A stretch of 64,000 nt of DNA from a virus: positions 1 to 64,000 of the IMG/VR virus record IMGVR_UViG_3300028374_000012, one strand, 5' to 3'. How positions within the stretch are numbered: the first letter of the stretch is position 1; every line of letters starts with the position of its first letter. The notes under the pieces were generated by a model. The model was not told the origin of the DNA. It made no database searches and worked only from the letters and a program-made list of their open reading frames with translations. Both the position numbers and the translations under genes were made by a program. Of this stretch, positions 56,077 to 64,000 are shown piece by piece.

Positions 56077-56865
56077 ATGGACAACATATCAGAATCAATT
56101 AGAAAACTAAAGCGAAGTTTATTTTTAAATGAGGATTTAGAGGATAACATGAAATTTCTGGATAACCTTAATTCACAGTTCTCACAGAAAGTTGTCGCTG
56201 TAAGAGGGGTAGGGACTTTAGGTCCTTTATATAACTTAAAGGTTGGCAAATATTCTACCGATCGAGAGTGCCAGGCAGTAGTCAATATGGTTAATGAAAT
56301 AATTGAGCATATAGAGCAAACTATGCTGGATGATGCTTTCGCCGGTAGAGTACTATATAACAAAAATCTAGAGGATAGTAATGTGGAAAAGCGGCGAGAG
56401 TTTCTTGCATTATATATATTGCACTATATAATGGATAGATCAGATCTGGGTAACCCCAAGTATTCAGAGTCTACAGTTTTAGCAAATAAAGAGTTTGCAG
56501 AAACTACAATAATTTTGGATACTGGAGATAAAGTCTTAGTTAGCACTAATAATCCTTCATTTAGGACTAATAATATAATTACTTATTATAATGATGACTA
56601 CAATTTCAAATTTAAAACTGATTTTAATGACAAGCGGTATGATGCTTTGGCCAACGAGGCCCAAAAAATACTCAACAACCATAATGAAACAGTACGCGCC
56701 TTACCTTTCTCGCCTTTATTATACCACTCATCATCTAATATTGTAAACCAACGAATGAAAAATGCTTTCGAAGGCTACACAGACTTTCTAGAAGCTTTAA
56801 TAATATATGCTCAAAATCAGCACAACTTTTTAATTAAAACAGATAAACCTAAAACAAATGATTAA
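56077..56865 (+). CDS. Unrecognised protein, 262 aa
   Basis: Mostly helical with an N-terminal acidic/basic helix ('ESIRKLKRSLFLNEDLEDN') and 'STDRECQAVVNMVNEIIEHI'. Its last base is the A of the next ATG (TAATG). No family recognised. Confidence 0.6.
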   Translation: MDNISESIRKLKRSLFLNEDLEDNMKFLDNLNSQFSQKVVAVRGVGTLGPLYNLKVGKYSTDRECQAVVNMVNEIIEHIEQTMLDDAFAGRVLYNKNLEDSNVEKRREFLALYILHYIMDRSDLGNPKYSESTVLANKEFAETTIILDTGDKVLVSTNNPSFRTNNIITYYNDDYNFKFKTDFNDKRYDALANEAQKILNNHNETVRALPFSPLLYHSSSNIVNQRMKNAFEGYTDFLEALIIYAQNQHNFLIKTDKPKTND

Positions 56866-57194
56866 TGGCACTGCAATATTTTGAGAACCACCCAGAACCT
56901 GATAAACCTTATTGGAGCATCCTGGTAAATCAGGATAGAGATCAAACTCCAACAATGTTTAAAAAGATGGCAACTACAAACAACATGGGAGATAATTCCT
57001 ATGGTTATGTAGTTTACAACAAAGCGGGCGATGTTATAGCTTTCCAAATGCTGGATGAGCCTACAATCAAAGCTCCGGAGATTCCTAAAGACCCTAAAAA
57101 GGGTATGAAGGTTAATATAAAGGTACCAAGTCAATTCGGGATATTCCCGCCGTATAAAGTATTAAAATCAATCTTAAAAGACCAGAATAAATAA
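56865..57194 (+). CDS. Unrecognised protein, 109 aa
   Basis: Coupled to the previous gene by TAATG. 'PEIPKDPKKGMKVNIKVPSQ' in the C-terminal part; otherwise featureless. Operon member. Confidence 0.55.
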   Translation: MALQYFENHPEPDKPYWSILVNQDRDQTPTMFKKMATTNNMGDNSYGYVVYNKAGDVIAFQMLDEPTIKAPEIPKDPKKGMKVNIKVPSQFGIFPPYKVLKSILKDQNK

Positions 57195-57195
57195 T

Positions 57196-57687
57196 ATGAG
57201 CATACTGACCGATATTCGAAAAGAGTACAAAGAAAGATTTTTTCAGACACCACTATGGTATCTAACAGATCTTGAGTGGGCTTGGTTAAAAGAGTCCTCA
57301 ATTAAAACTTTGAAAAAGTTTCTAACTAACCCTAAAACTCCATTTGGCATCGGCAAACTTCTAGAGCTTTCATTATATTCCCAAACAACGTGTATTTATG
57401 GTACACAGATAAATGGGAAAGAAATAAATGTTCAGCAATACGTCCACAATGATATCACAATTGTAGAAGAGTATTCTGACCGTTTAATTTTTAAATTAAG
57501 AGGCTCGGAAGATCCATCCCCTAAACAGCTCGAAAAACATGTTATATCATTTTTTAATGTAATGGTCTTGATCTGGGGAACTCAAAAAGTTGCAGAGCAC
57601 ATGCAGATACCAGAAGGTGAGTTACTTTCCGTAACTTCCAACATCACTTTCGAGGATGGATTAATGGTTGAAAGCATGACAAACTAA
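57196..57687 (+). CDS. Unrecognised protein, 163 aa
   Basis: One nt after the previous stop. 'TPLWYLTDLEWAWLKESSIK' and 'HVISFFNVMVLIWGTQKVAE'; Trp all TGG. No family recognised. Confidence 0.55.
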   Translation: MSILTDIRKEYKERFFQTPLWYLTDLEWAWLKESSIKTLKKFLTNPKTPFGIGKLLELSLYSQTTCIYGTQINGKEINVQQYVHNDITIVEEYSDRLIFKLRGSEDPSPKQLEKHVISFFNVMVLIWGTQKVAEHMQIPEGELLSVTSNITFEDGLMVESMTN

Positions 57688-57698
57688 ATAAACTAAGT

Positions 57699-57722
57699 AA
57701 ACAAACAAACAAACAAACAAAC
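57699..57722. repeat. (AAAC)6 microsatellite in a leader
   Basis: Six tandem AAAC units ending 11 nt before the ATG at 57734. Could enhance translation as an A-rich leader or vary in length by slippage. Confidence 0.85.
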
Positions 57723-57733
57723 GAAAACGTATT

Positions 57734-59350
57734 ATGGGAAATCCCGCACCAACGAAAACTAAAACAGACGTGAAACAACGAGATATAGGATTATTTCCAG
57801 TATTTGATTATCCAGACATTATAACCCAAACCAACCCGCTAACCTCAGAAGCTATCGAGCTAATGAGGCCATTCCATGAAACTCTTCTTGAGTTCTGTGG
57901 CCGCAACGAGATAAAACTTCAAAAAGCTTTCTTTGCCGGAGAGGGGACATCTACCGAAGAAGGTTTAAAAAACTTTACAGCTTACTTTGGTGGCCACCGG
58001 ATTAAAGTAAGGGATCTGGTTAATACAGATAAATTAAAAGAAATAGGTTATCGCAGACAATGCTGGGATATGCTAACACGCATTCGGACCCAAGGTAAAC
58101 TCAACAGCTTTACTTATGAGAATCTATCGTTTGCACTGCCCATTACCCCAATAATTGAGTCAACCGAAACCACATCATATGACCTAAGAGAAACCGAAGC
58201 CACAAAGGTTACGCAACACCCGGCCACAGACGGTAAAATTTATGAGAAGCGAGAGCATCACATGAAATACCAGGTCCAGTTGTGGCACGAAAAGGACGCA
58301 GCAAATGATGTAGGCTACGTGCCAAAGCACAAGCTTCCATTACGCGCCAAAGTATATGAGGTAGAGACCAAAGGCGGTTATACTAAAAAAGTAGATATTA
58401 TCAAAAAGATAAAATCTATGGGCGGTGATCATTATGAAGCAATGGAGCTACTACAGGACCCTAAAACAGACCCTACTGATTTAGACAAGCTGGTAAAAGA
58501 TAGCATTACACAAGCAGCTAAAAAGTTTAAATCTGACCACGGAAAAGATTATGAGAAAACTGTTAAAGAGTTAGCCAGGCGTTATCCATTGTTAACAGAA
58601 GATCAAATCCGCGATGCAATCAGAAGGTTGTATAATAAAGATGGGAATAAAGTACGAGACCTAGATTCTTTGGAAAGGGGCCTGGCTATTGCCCAAGGAA
58701 GATTAAAGCCTGTATGGCTTTGGAATATTCATACCCTGGAAGTAACAGAGTATATGGGAACCATAGTTCTTTCAGAGAAATTAGGGTATAGTTATCCAGC
58801 TCATATCTCGCAATTGAAAGTAGAAGAAACAGTGATACAGAAAACTTATCTGATAACAGACGCTGGAAAGATTCCAGAAAGTTTGTTATCGAAAATAGAT
58901 GAGAAAATCAATATCATGCAACTTATTAACACACTCAGACCTCTGCTGGAAGACGCTATGTCAGCAAAGGATATTGAGATTATTACCCACAAGTTACTCC
59001 ACAGAAACTTGCAAAAAACCGCAGAATACTTTAAATTGCAGCCTAGTGTTATATCTCAGAAATGGGAAATGGCATTGGTGAATATATCAATGAAAGTAAA
59101 ATCCGGTTTAAAGCATGAAACAACGGGATCTATCTCTGTGGTACCAATACAAGGCAGCGATGAAGAACGCATCAAAAATCTTGACAAACGACTCTCAACG
59201 AATGAAGACAATGCAACATCTGCAAAATCTTCAAGCTCAGAGTCAGGGAAACAGCCCCGTCAAAGCAAACCTGTATCGTTTGAGGACATCATTATTCTCC
59301 GGACTGGATCCGAGAGAGATGGCGCATCTGATAATACATCTACACAGTAA
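57734..59350 (+). CDS. Unrecognised protein, 538 aa
   Basis: Mixed charge, helical; 'ELARRYPLLTEDQIRDAIRR' and 'HRNLQKTAEYFKLQPSVISQ' look like helix-turn-helix-type segments; Ser/Thr-rich disordered tail from about residue 490. It may bind DNA as a regulator or replication factor; no family recognised. Followed by a strong hairpin. Confidence 0.6.
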   Translation: MGNPAPTKTKTDVKQRDIGLFPVFDYPDIITQTNPLTSEAIELMRPFHETLLEFCGRNEIKLQKAFFAGEGTSTEEGLKNFTAYFGGHRIKVRDLVNTDKLKEIGYRRQCWDMLTRIRTQGKLNSFTYENLSFALPITPIIESTETTSYDLRETEATKVTQHPATDGKIYEKREHHMKYQVQLWHEKDAANDVGYVPKHKLPLRAKVYEVETKGGYTKKVDIIKKIKSMGGDHYEAMELLQDPKTDPTDLDKLVKDSITQAAKKFKSDHGKDYEKTVKELARRYPLLTEDQIRDAIRRLYNKDGNKVRDLDSLERGLAIAQGRLKPVWLWNIHTLEVTEYMGTIVLSEKLGYSYPAHISQLKVEETVIQKTYLITDAGKIPESLLSKIDEKINIMQLINTLRPLLEDAMSAKDIEIITHKLLHRNLQKTAEYFKLQPSVISQKWEMALVNISMKVKSGLKHETTGSISVVPIQGSDEERIKNLDKRLSTNEDNATSAKSSSSESGKQPRQSKPVSFEDIIILRTGSERDGASDNTSTQ

Positions 59351-59360
59351 ATAGTTTAAG

Positions 59361-59390
59361 GCCGGGCCCAGCGCCCGGCTTACTATTTTA
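59361..59390 (+). terminator. GC-rich hairpin, weak terminator
   Basis: GCCGGGC-ccagc-GCCCGGC stem, followed by TTACTATTTT rather than a clean T run; may attenuate or protect mRNA ends. Confidence 0.6.
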
Positions 59391-59412
59391 AACCTAGTAA
59401 AAGATAAATACA

Positions 59413-59601
59413 ATGGAAGATAAGAAAGATAAAGAGGAGTTTGATGAACAAGCCTACTGGGAAACAATAACATCCAAGCCCGAGGTCGTCAAGCTATTTA
59501 AACAACGAGAAAATATCGAACGGAAAATAAGAAAACTAGATAAAAAATCACTAGTATTATATGAGCTCCAAGCATTAATGGACTCAGAACAAAGCAAATA
59601 A
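59413..59601 (+). CDS. Small charged helical protein, 62 aa
   Basis: Lys/Glu-rich ('KKDKEEFDEQAYWETITSKP', 'NIERKIRKLDKKSL'), probably coiled-coil. First gene after the hairpin. No family recognised. Confidence 0.55.
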   Translation: MEDKKDKEEFDEQAYWETITSKPEVVKLFKQRENIERKIRKLDKKSLVLYELQALMDSEQSK

Positions 59602-59611
59602 AAAAAGAGAG

Positions 59612-60391
59612 ATGTTTAAGCAGAATGAAATAGAATTAAACGAGGAGAAACATACTTATACAGTAAAGGGAGCGGAACATTTAAAATTTACTTCTGCAAC
59701 AACATTTATAGGGGATCATTTTAAACCATTCAATGCAGAAGAGATAGCCAAAGACCTCATTAAAAAGTATGATAAATACAAAAACAAAACGCCTGAGCAA
59801 ATACTTAATGGCTGGAACCACATAGCTCAGCTTGGCACTGAGGTCCACAAAGAGATTGAAGATTGGATTATACTTTGGTCAAAAATGAGTGAAGATGATT
59901 ATGAACCAATACATAATAAATCTCGCCACGGCATTCTTTGGCTACAAGAAAACCTTAGCAGGAAATATGAAGTTTTCCCAGAAGTAAAGTTATTTTCTAT
60001 AAAGCTGCAATTAGCAGGAACAGTTGATTTAATTATAAGAGACCCCGAGTCAGGGCTTTTTGTAATGGTTGATTGGAAGACTAACAAGAAAATAACCAAC
60101 CGAGCATACATGGGCCAAAAAGGCACACATTATGCAACACGGTTTCTGGAAGATCATAAATTAAATAAGTATGCATTACAAATGAGTTTATACACCTATT
60201 TACTTGAAAAGTATTATGGAATTAAAATTCACAAAAGACTGCTTATCCATTTAAGACCTAATCAAACAGCATATTACCCACTCGGCATAAAAGAGTATGA
60301 AACAGAATATCTAAAACCCAATATTATTAAAATGGTAGAAGAAAGATTACGGAAAAAGGAGAATAATGAGTTATTTAGGCAATATTCCTAA
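59612..60391 (+). CDS. PD-(D/E)XK nuclease (RecB/Cas4-like), 259 aa
   Basis: Core motifs in order: an early Glu/His in 'QLGTEVHKEIEDW', Asp in 'AGTVDLIIRDP' (near 138), 'VMVDWKTNK' (D-x-K near 153-155), then 'NKYALQMSLYTYLLEKYYG', the RecB-family Q-x-x-x-Y helix. Likely an exonuclease in recombination or DNA end processing. The 3' end overlaps the AAA+ gene by 26 nt. Confidence 0.85.
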   Translation: MFKQNEIELNEEKHTYTVKGAEHLKFTSATTFIGDHFKPFNAEEIAKDLIKKYDKYKNKTPEQILNGWNHIAQLGTEVHKEIEDWIILWSKMSEDDYEPIHNKSRHGILWLQENLSRKYEVFPEVKLFSIKLQLAGTVDLIIRDPESGLFVMVDWKTNKKITNRAYMGQKGTHYATRFLEDHKLNKYALQMSLYTYLLEKYYGIKIHKRLLIHLRPNQTAYYPLGIKEYETEYLKPNIIKMVEERLRKKENNELFRQYS

Positions 60392-61358
60392 AATATATGA
60401 CGAGGGCGATAACTTTGAGTGGGATACCGAAGCCCCGCCAAGCTTTTATGATGATTTATCAGACCCATCAAACCAAACAAGGATAATGAAAAATAAAGTA
60501 GAAAAGTCCTGGGTACATCTAGGAGATTCAGTATATAACTTATCTGGTAAACACGAAAACAAATTACCTCCCGGATATTATACACCAGAACTTAATAATA
60601 GGACCAGGACAGTAGATTTCAAGAAAAAGGTTATACACACTGATGATTTAATGATACCCAATGATCCAACCTACAAGGAAATTTTAAAAGAAGTAAATCA
60701 GTTTTTTAAAAATGGAAAGAAGTTTAAAGAAAATGGGTTCATGCATTCACGTGGTTATATGCTCCACGGGCCTCCAGGATCGGGCAAGACAGCCTTAATC
60801 CAATTATTAATACAAGAGTATACCAAAGAAGGTTATCTAGTCTTAGACGGCTCGCGTCCCGAGTTTTTAATTGCAGCAATTGAAATAATAAGGCTAATTG
60901 AACCAATAAGACCATTACTTGTGATTTTTGAAGATATCGATGCATTGTTTGAGTATTACGGTGAAGAAGAAGTCATAAATTATCTTGATGGCACCACGCA
61001 AACAAACCACGTACTTAATATAGCTACAACAAACTATCCTGAAAAATTAGATAGAAGAATTATCAATCGCCCACGGCGCTTTGATAGGGTTGTAAATATA
61101 GGAATGCCTTCAGAGACAGTACGTCGTCAATATTTCCATGAATCTCACAATATAGCAAAAGAAGAACTAGATAAGTGGGTTAAGCTTACTAAAGGATTCT
61201 CTTTTAGCGCAATGAGTGATGTAGTTATAAGTGTAAAGTGTTTTGATTACAAACTAGAGCATGCAGTAGAGAAATTAAAAGATTTACTATTTACAAAGAA
61301 AGATAGTAACAACTACAATAATGAATTTACAGAATCTGGAAAACACGTAGGATTTTAA
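60366..61358 (+). CDS. AAA+ ATPase (BCS1/FtsH-like core), 330 aa
   Basis: Walker A 'GPPGSGKT' (about 135-142), Walker B 'LLVIFEDIDAL' (about 184), sensor 'NIATTNYPEKLD' and arginine-finger region 'RRIINRPRRFDRV' make a classic AAA domain. The N-terminal 120 residues have no protease, transmembrane or other known domain. It is probably an unfoldase or remodeller; related phage AAA+ proteins occur near RIIA genes. Confidence 0.85.
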   Translation: MSYLGNIPKIYDEGDNFEWDTEAPPSFYDDLSDPSNQTRIMKNKVEKSWVHLGDSVYNLSGKHENKLPPGYYTPELNNRTRTVDFKKKVIHTDDLMIPNDPTYKEILKEVNQFFKNGKKFKENGFMHSRGYMLHGPPGSGKTALIQLLIQEYTKEGYLVLDGSRPEFLIAAIEIIRLIEPIRPLLVIFEDIDALFEYYGEEEVINYLDGTTQTNHVLNIATTNYPEKLDRRIINRPRRFDRVVNIGMPSETVRRQYFHESHNIAKEELDKWVKLTKGFSFSAMSDVVISVKCFDYKLEHAVEKLKDLLFTKKDSNNYNNEFTESGKHVGF

Positions 61359-61381
61359 ATAAGCAAAATTAAACAGAAAAC

Positions 61382-64000
61382 ATGTCATTACAAGAAATCG
61401 AGAAAAGCCATATTAGAAGTGGCCAAGAAGGATTGGCAAGAGAAATTGACCAGTCCTCCCACAACATAATGCTTGATGTACTGCAAGTTAGCCAGTACAC
61501 CAAGCCTATAGATTCAACAGTCCGTGAATTAGCATCCAACGCAGTTGATTCACAAAAAGAGAAAAAAATAGCAATTGAAATATTAACAGGCGAATCAAAG
61601 CCTGAAAAATACTTTCACACACGTGAAGGTTCGCAGTATAAGGATTCTCGCTGGACTCCGGAGTATTACTCGTTAAACCATTTAGACATGGATAACAATA
61701 ATGTAGTACTTTCATATGAAGAAGGAACCGGCGTAGGATTTACTGATAAATTTATTGTAACAGATTTCGGTGTGGGACTAGGAATGCCACGCCTTAAAGG
61801 ATATCTGTCATTAGGCTATTCTACTAAACGTAACAGCGCCAGTGCTTTTGGTGCCTATGGTTTAGGTGCAAAATCGTCGCTCTCGACCGGAGCTGACTAT
61901 TATACGGTGGAAACAGTCCATAATGGGAAAAAATTCAAGCTGAATTGTTTCGCATACAAGATTGATTCTATTATCCCAAAGTTTAATGTAGAAAATAACA
62001 GAGTAAATAACTTTGTAAATATCGGGTCCGAGGAAAAACCTTATTATGCCTACTATGAGGAGACAGACTCGAAGAATTACACACGCATCATAACCCCGGT
62101 TAAAAGGCATAACCGGAAACGCTACAAATCAGCTGTAAAAACACAGCTATTATACTTCGACAATGTAATCTTTAACTATAAAGATGAAGATGGTCATGAG
62201 ACAACGGTACCATTTAAAGCTCGAGTACTATATAATAGTAACAACCTGCTTATAAGCGATACTATCCAGTTTCATCGCCCACACATTGTGGTAGTAAAAG
62301 AAAAGGGTTCCACGTTTGGAGTTACTTATGGAACAATAGATTTCCAGGAATTGGAAATGCAAACACTCAGCGGAACAATAGGATTTAAGTGTCCTATCCG
62401 GAGTGTAGATAGAGACCCGGAAACGGGTGACGAGAAAGTATTACAAGAAGGCGTGACTGTGAATCCGAGTAGAGAGTCGGTAATCTGGGATAACCATACA
62501 AGAAACTATATACAAACTATCATTAGTGCAGCACAAACTGAAGCATCTGATTTAATTTCTGAGCAATTAAAAGAAGAAGACTTTTATGCCTGGCTACAAA
62601 AAGCCAACGAAATTATTAACAGAGCACAGAATCGGTACTCTCAAAACGCACTTGGTGAAATTTCAAAAATTGTAGATAGTACTAAGATTACCGCCAAATA
62701 CCAGAAAGATAAGACTATTAAATTTTACCAAAACCCTGATGTATTCTTCTGGGGAATAAATCTGCGACTTATTCGCACCCAAAATGGTAAATGGGAAAGA
62801 GAAACAGGAACATATAAAAAAGAAATAAAACGACTACCCCTAGAATCATGGGGTTCCTTTTTTCCTGACCGGTTATATAAAATGGAAGGAGACGACAAGT
62901 CTTCTCCAGTAAAAGATCGGTACCTAATAGAATACCACGGAGGCAGCTTTAATCAAATAAAGCTTCAAGATCGTGAAAGCTTAATTAAAGAAGCCAAAGA
63001 AAAGCATAAAGATTGGGAAGAAGATAAAGTTCTTGCATGGGTTGATAAAAGAATCAAAACAAGAGATAAGATCTATGGCTATCTTACAACAAATGAAAAT
63101 GTTGAGGTTAAAGCTTATAATGGTGTGGAGGTTCCCGAGGACTTTGAGAAAAAAGTCTCTAAGGAAATTGAAGAAGGAAAAAAAATAGAAACTCTTTCCC
63201 CGGCCGAAAAGCGAGCACTACATGGAAAAGTAGTTTGTTATACCTATGAATACAAAGAAGGTTCCTATGGGAACCATGAATATAAGCTAAACAAAGAAGA
63301 ACCTATTCTAGGTGAGCTTGACGATATCCAACATCCGGTTGTATATGGCACTCAGGCTGATGACCCTAAATTTAAAATGCTGGCCAACTTATTCCACTAC
63401 CGGCACAAGCAGTTCCAATACAAACCAAACTTCTTTCCTGTACAAAAGTTAAAAGAGGAAGATTATAATGGGGTAGCATTCGCCCGCTTCTCAAAGAGAA
63501 ACACAAAACATGTAAAACAAAACCCTAATTTTATTCACGTGGACAAATATCTTTGGAATCATGACAAAAAATCGTATAATGTAGGTACAGCCTTCATCCC
63601 ATTATTCACCTCTATGTTTATATATAAAAGGCTCAGAAACTTGTCTTATTTGACAAATTTCAGTATATTTAATGAGGACATGTCTAAGGCTTACAACCTT
63701 TTAGTTCAATACAAAAATGACTGTTATATTGATTCATCTTTAGGAAGAGTTGAGCATAACAGCATCTTTAAAGAGTTTAAAAAGAAGGCCCAAGATCTTC
63801 AAGAGTTTCAATTGCTTCTAGAAGAAAACAAGGGTAATCTTGATGAGGTTGTAAGAAAACAGAAGTCTAAAGAACTAACCGGACATGAAGAACTAGAAAG
63901 TGCAACTGTATTAGATATGAGCATTGTTCACCTACTACAAGAGCTTGAAACATACAGCGAAAATATAAAAGATTTGTTTAACCATATCTCATTTTTAGAA
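61382..64000 (+). CDS. rIIA: RIIA-like GHKL ATPase (3' end outside window), at least 873 aa
   Basis: Bergerat-type ATP-binding motifs: N-box 'VRELASNAVDS' (about 48-58), G1 'VTDFGVGLG' (about 127-135), G2 'FGAYGLGAKSSL' (about 156-167). The length and arrangement match T4 RIIA-type proteins, which are membrane-associated and linked to lysis inhibition and exclusion of rivals. No TGA in 873 codons; all Trp are TGG. The frame is open to the window end. The rIIA name rests on the fold and length, not on a database match. Confidence 0.75.
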   Translation, partial: MSLQEIEKSHIRSGQEGLAREIDQSSHNIMLDVLQVSQYTKPIDSTVRELASNAVDSQKEKKIAIEILTGESKPEKYFHTREGSQYKDSRWTPEYYSLNHLDMDNNNVVLSYEEGTGVGFTDKFIVTDFGVGLGMPRLKGYLSLGYSTKRNSASAFGAYGLGAKSSLSTGADYYTVETVHNGKKFKLNCFAYKIDSIIPKFNVENNRVNNFVNIGSEEKPYYAYYEETDSKNYTRIITPVKRHNRKRYKSAVKTQLLYFDNVIFNYKDEDGHETTVPFKARVLYNSNNLLISDTIQFHRPHIVVVKEKGSTFGVTYGTIDFQELEMQTLSGTIGFKCPIRSVDRDPETGDEKVLQEGVTVNPSRESVIWDNHTRNYIQTIISAAQTEASDLISEQLKEEDFYAWLQKANEIINRAQNRYSQNALGEISKIVDSTKITAKYQKDKTIKFYQNPDVFFWGINLRLIRTQNGKWERETGTYKKEIKRLPLESWGSFFPDRLYKMEGDDKSSPVKDRYLIEYHGGSFNQIKLQDRESLIKEAKEKHKDWEEDKVLAWVDKRIKTRDKIYGYLTTNENVEVKAYNGVEVPEDFEKKVSKEIEEGKKIETLSPAEKRALHGKVVCYTYEYKEGSYGNHEYKLNKEEPILGELDDIQHPVVYGTQADDPKFKMLANLFHYRHKQFQYKPNFFPVQKLKEEDYNGVAFARFSKRNTKHVKQNPNFIHVDKYLWNHDKKSYNVGTAFIPLFTSMFIYKRLRNLSYLTNFSIFNEDMSKAYNLLVQYKNDCYIDSSLGRVEHNSIFKEFKKKAQDLQEFQLLLEENKGNLDEVVRKQKSKELTGHEELESATVLDMSIVHLLQELETYSENIKDLFNHISFLE

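Overview
The window is a 64-kb piece of a large, AT-rich tailed-phage genome (terminase, major capsid protein, prohead protease, spike, tail fibres, RIIA-like ATPase). The likely host group is Bacteroidota. This is inferred from a VirE-N-type primase-helicase, a DUF5522-like protein, a phage bS21 and a dispersed promoter motif; nothing identifies a species. No portal, tail sheath or tail tube could be recognised, and no tRNA gene was seen.

The main property of the window is its genetic code. Minus-strand genes between 0.8 and 39.1 kb are broken by TGA, never by TAA or TAG, and joining across TGA gives clean full-length proteins. I count at least 45 in-frame TGA codons in 15 genes. They fall where families expect tryptophan (intein block A 'GWK', fibre 'AFGWGDHS', lectin 'IWNDLSG', helicase, photolyase), so TGA is read as Trp (code 4-like). 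The plus-strand genes (27.8-28.2 kb and 36-64 kb) contain no in-frame TGA, and three of them appear to end at TGA. All coordinates here were rebuilt on that basis; a standard-code annotation would split the 1,939-aa tail fibre and many other genes.

Layout, minus strand: 1-12 kb tail fibres and receptor-binding or glycan-degrading proteins; 12-16 kb head genes (P-loop NTPase, major capsid protein, decoration and scaffold-like proteins); 15.7-18.9 kb prohead protease carrying two inteins; 20.5-23.2 kb large terminase with a third intein, with bS21 overlapping its start; 23-39 kb small glycine-zipper membrane proteins mixed with nucleic-acid enzymes (SNF2 helicase, nucleotidyltransferase, photolyase-like protein, ParB-like protein, LigD-type phosphoesterase-ligase) and a GT-B glycosyltransferase. 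These may be virion proteins delivered with the DNA. Two further minus genes at 47-51 kb (a large unknown protein and a baseplate spike) use no TGA.

Layout, plus strand: short operons of small unknown and membrane proteins (36.5-47 kb), UV endonuclease and primase-helicase (51-55 kb), then a run of unknown proteins, a PD-(D/E)XK nuclease, an AAA+ ATPase and an RIIA-like ATPase (56-64 kb). Eight copies of a nearly invariant promoter (GGTATAAGAAYANTG) head these units; five are followed at once by a clear 5' hairpin. A second repeated element, a hairpin followed by ATAAAAGTAA, lies in front of genes between 36 and 44 kb. Two non-coding stretches (44.1-44.7 and 55.5-56.1 kb) are candidates for an RNA gene or replication origin.
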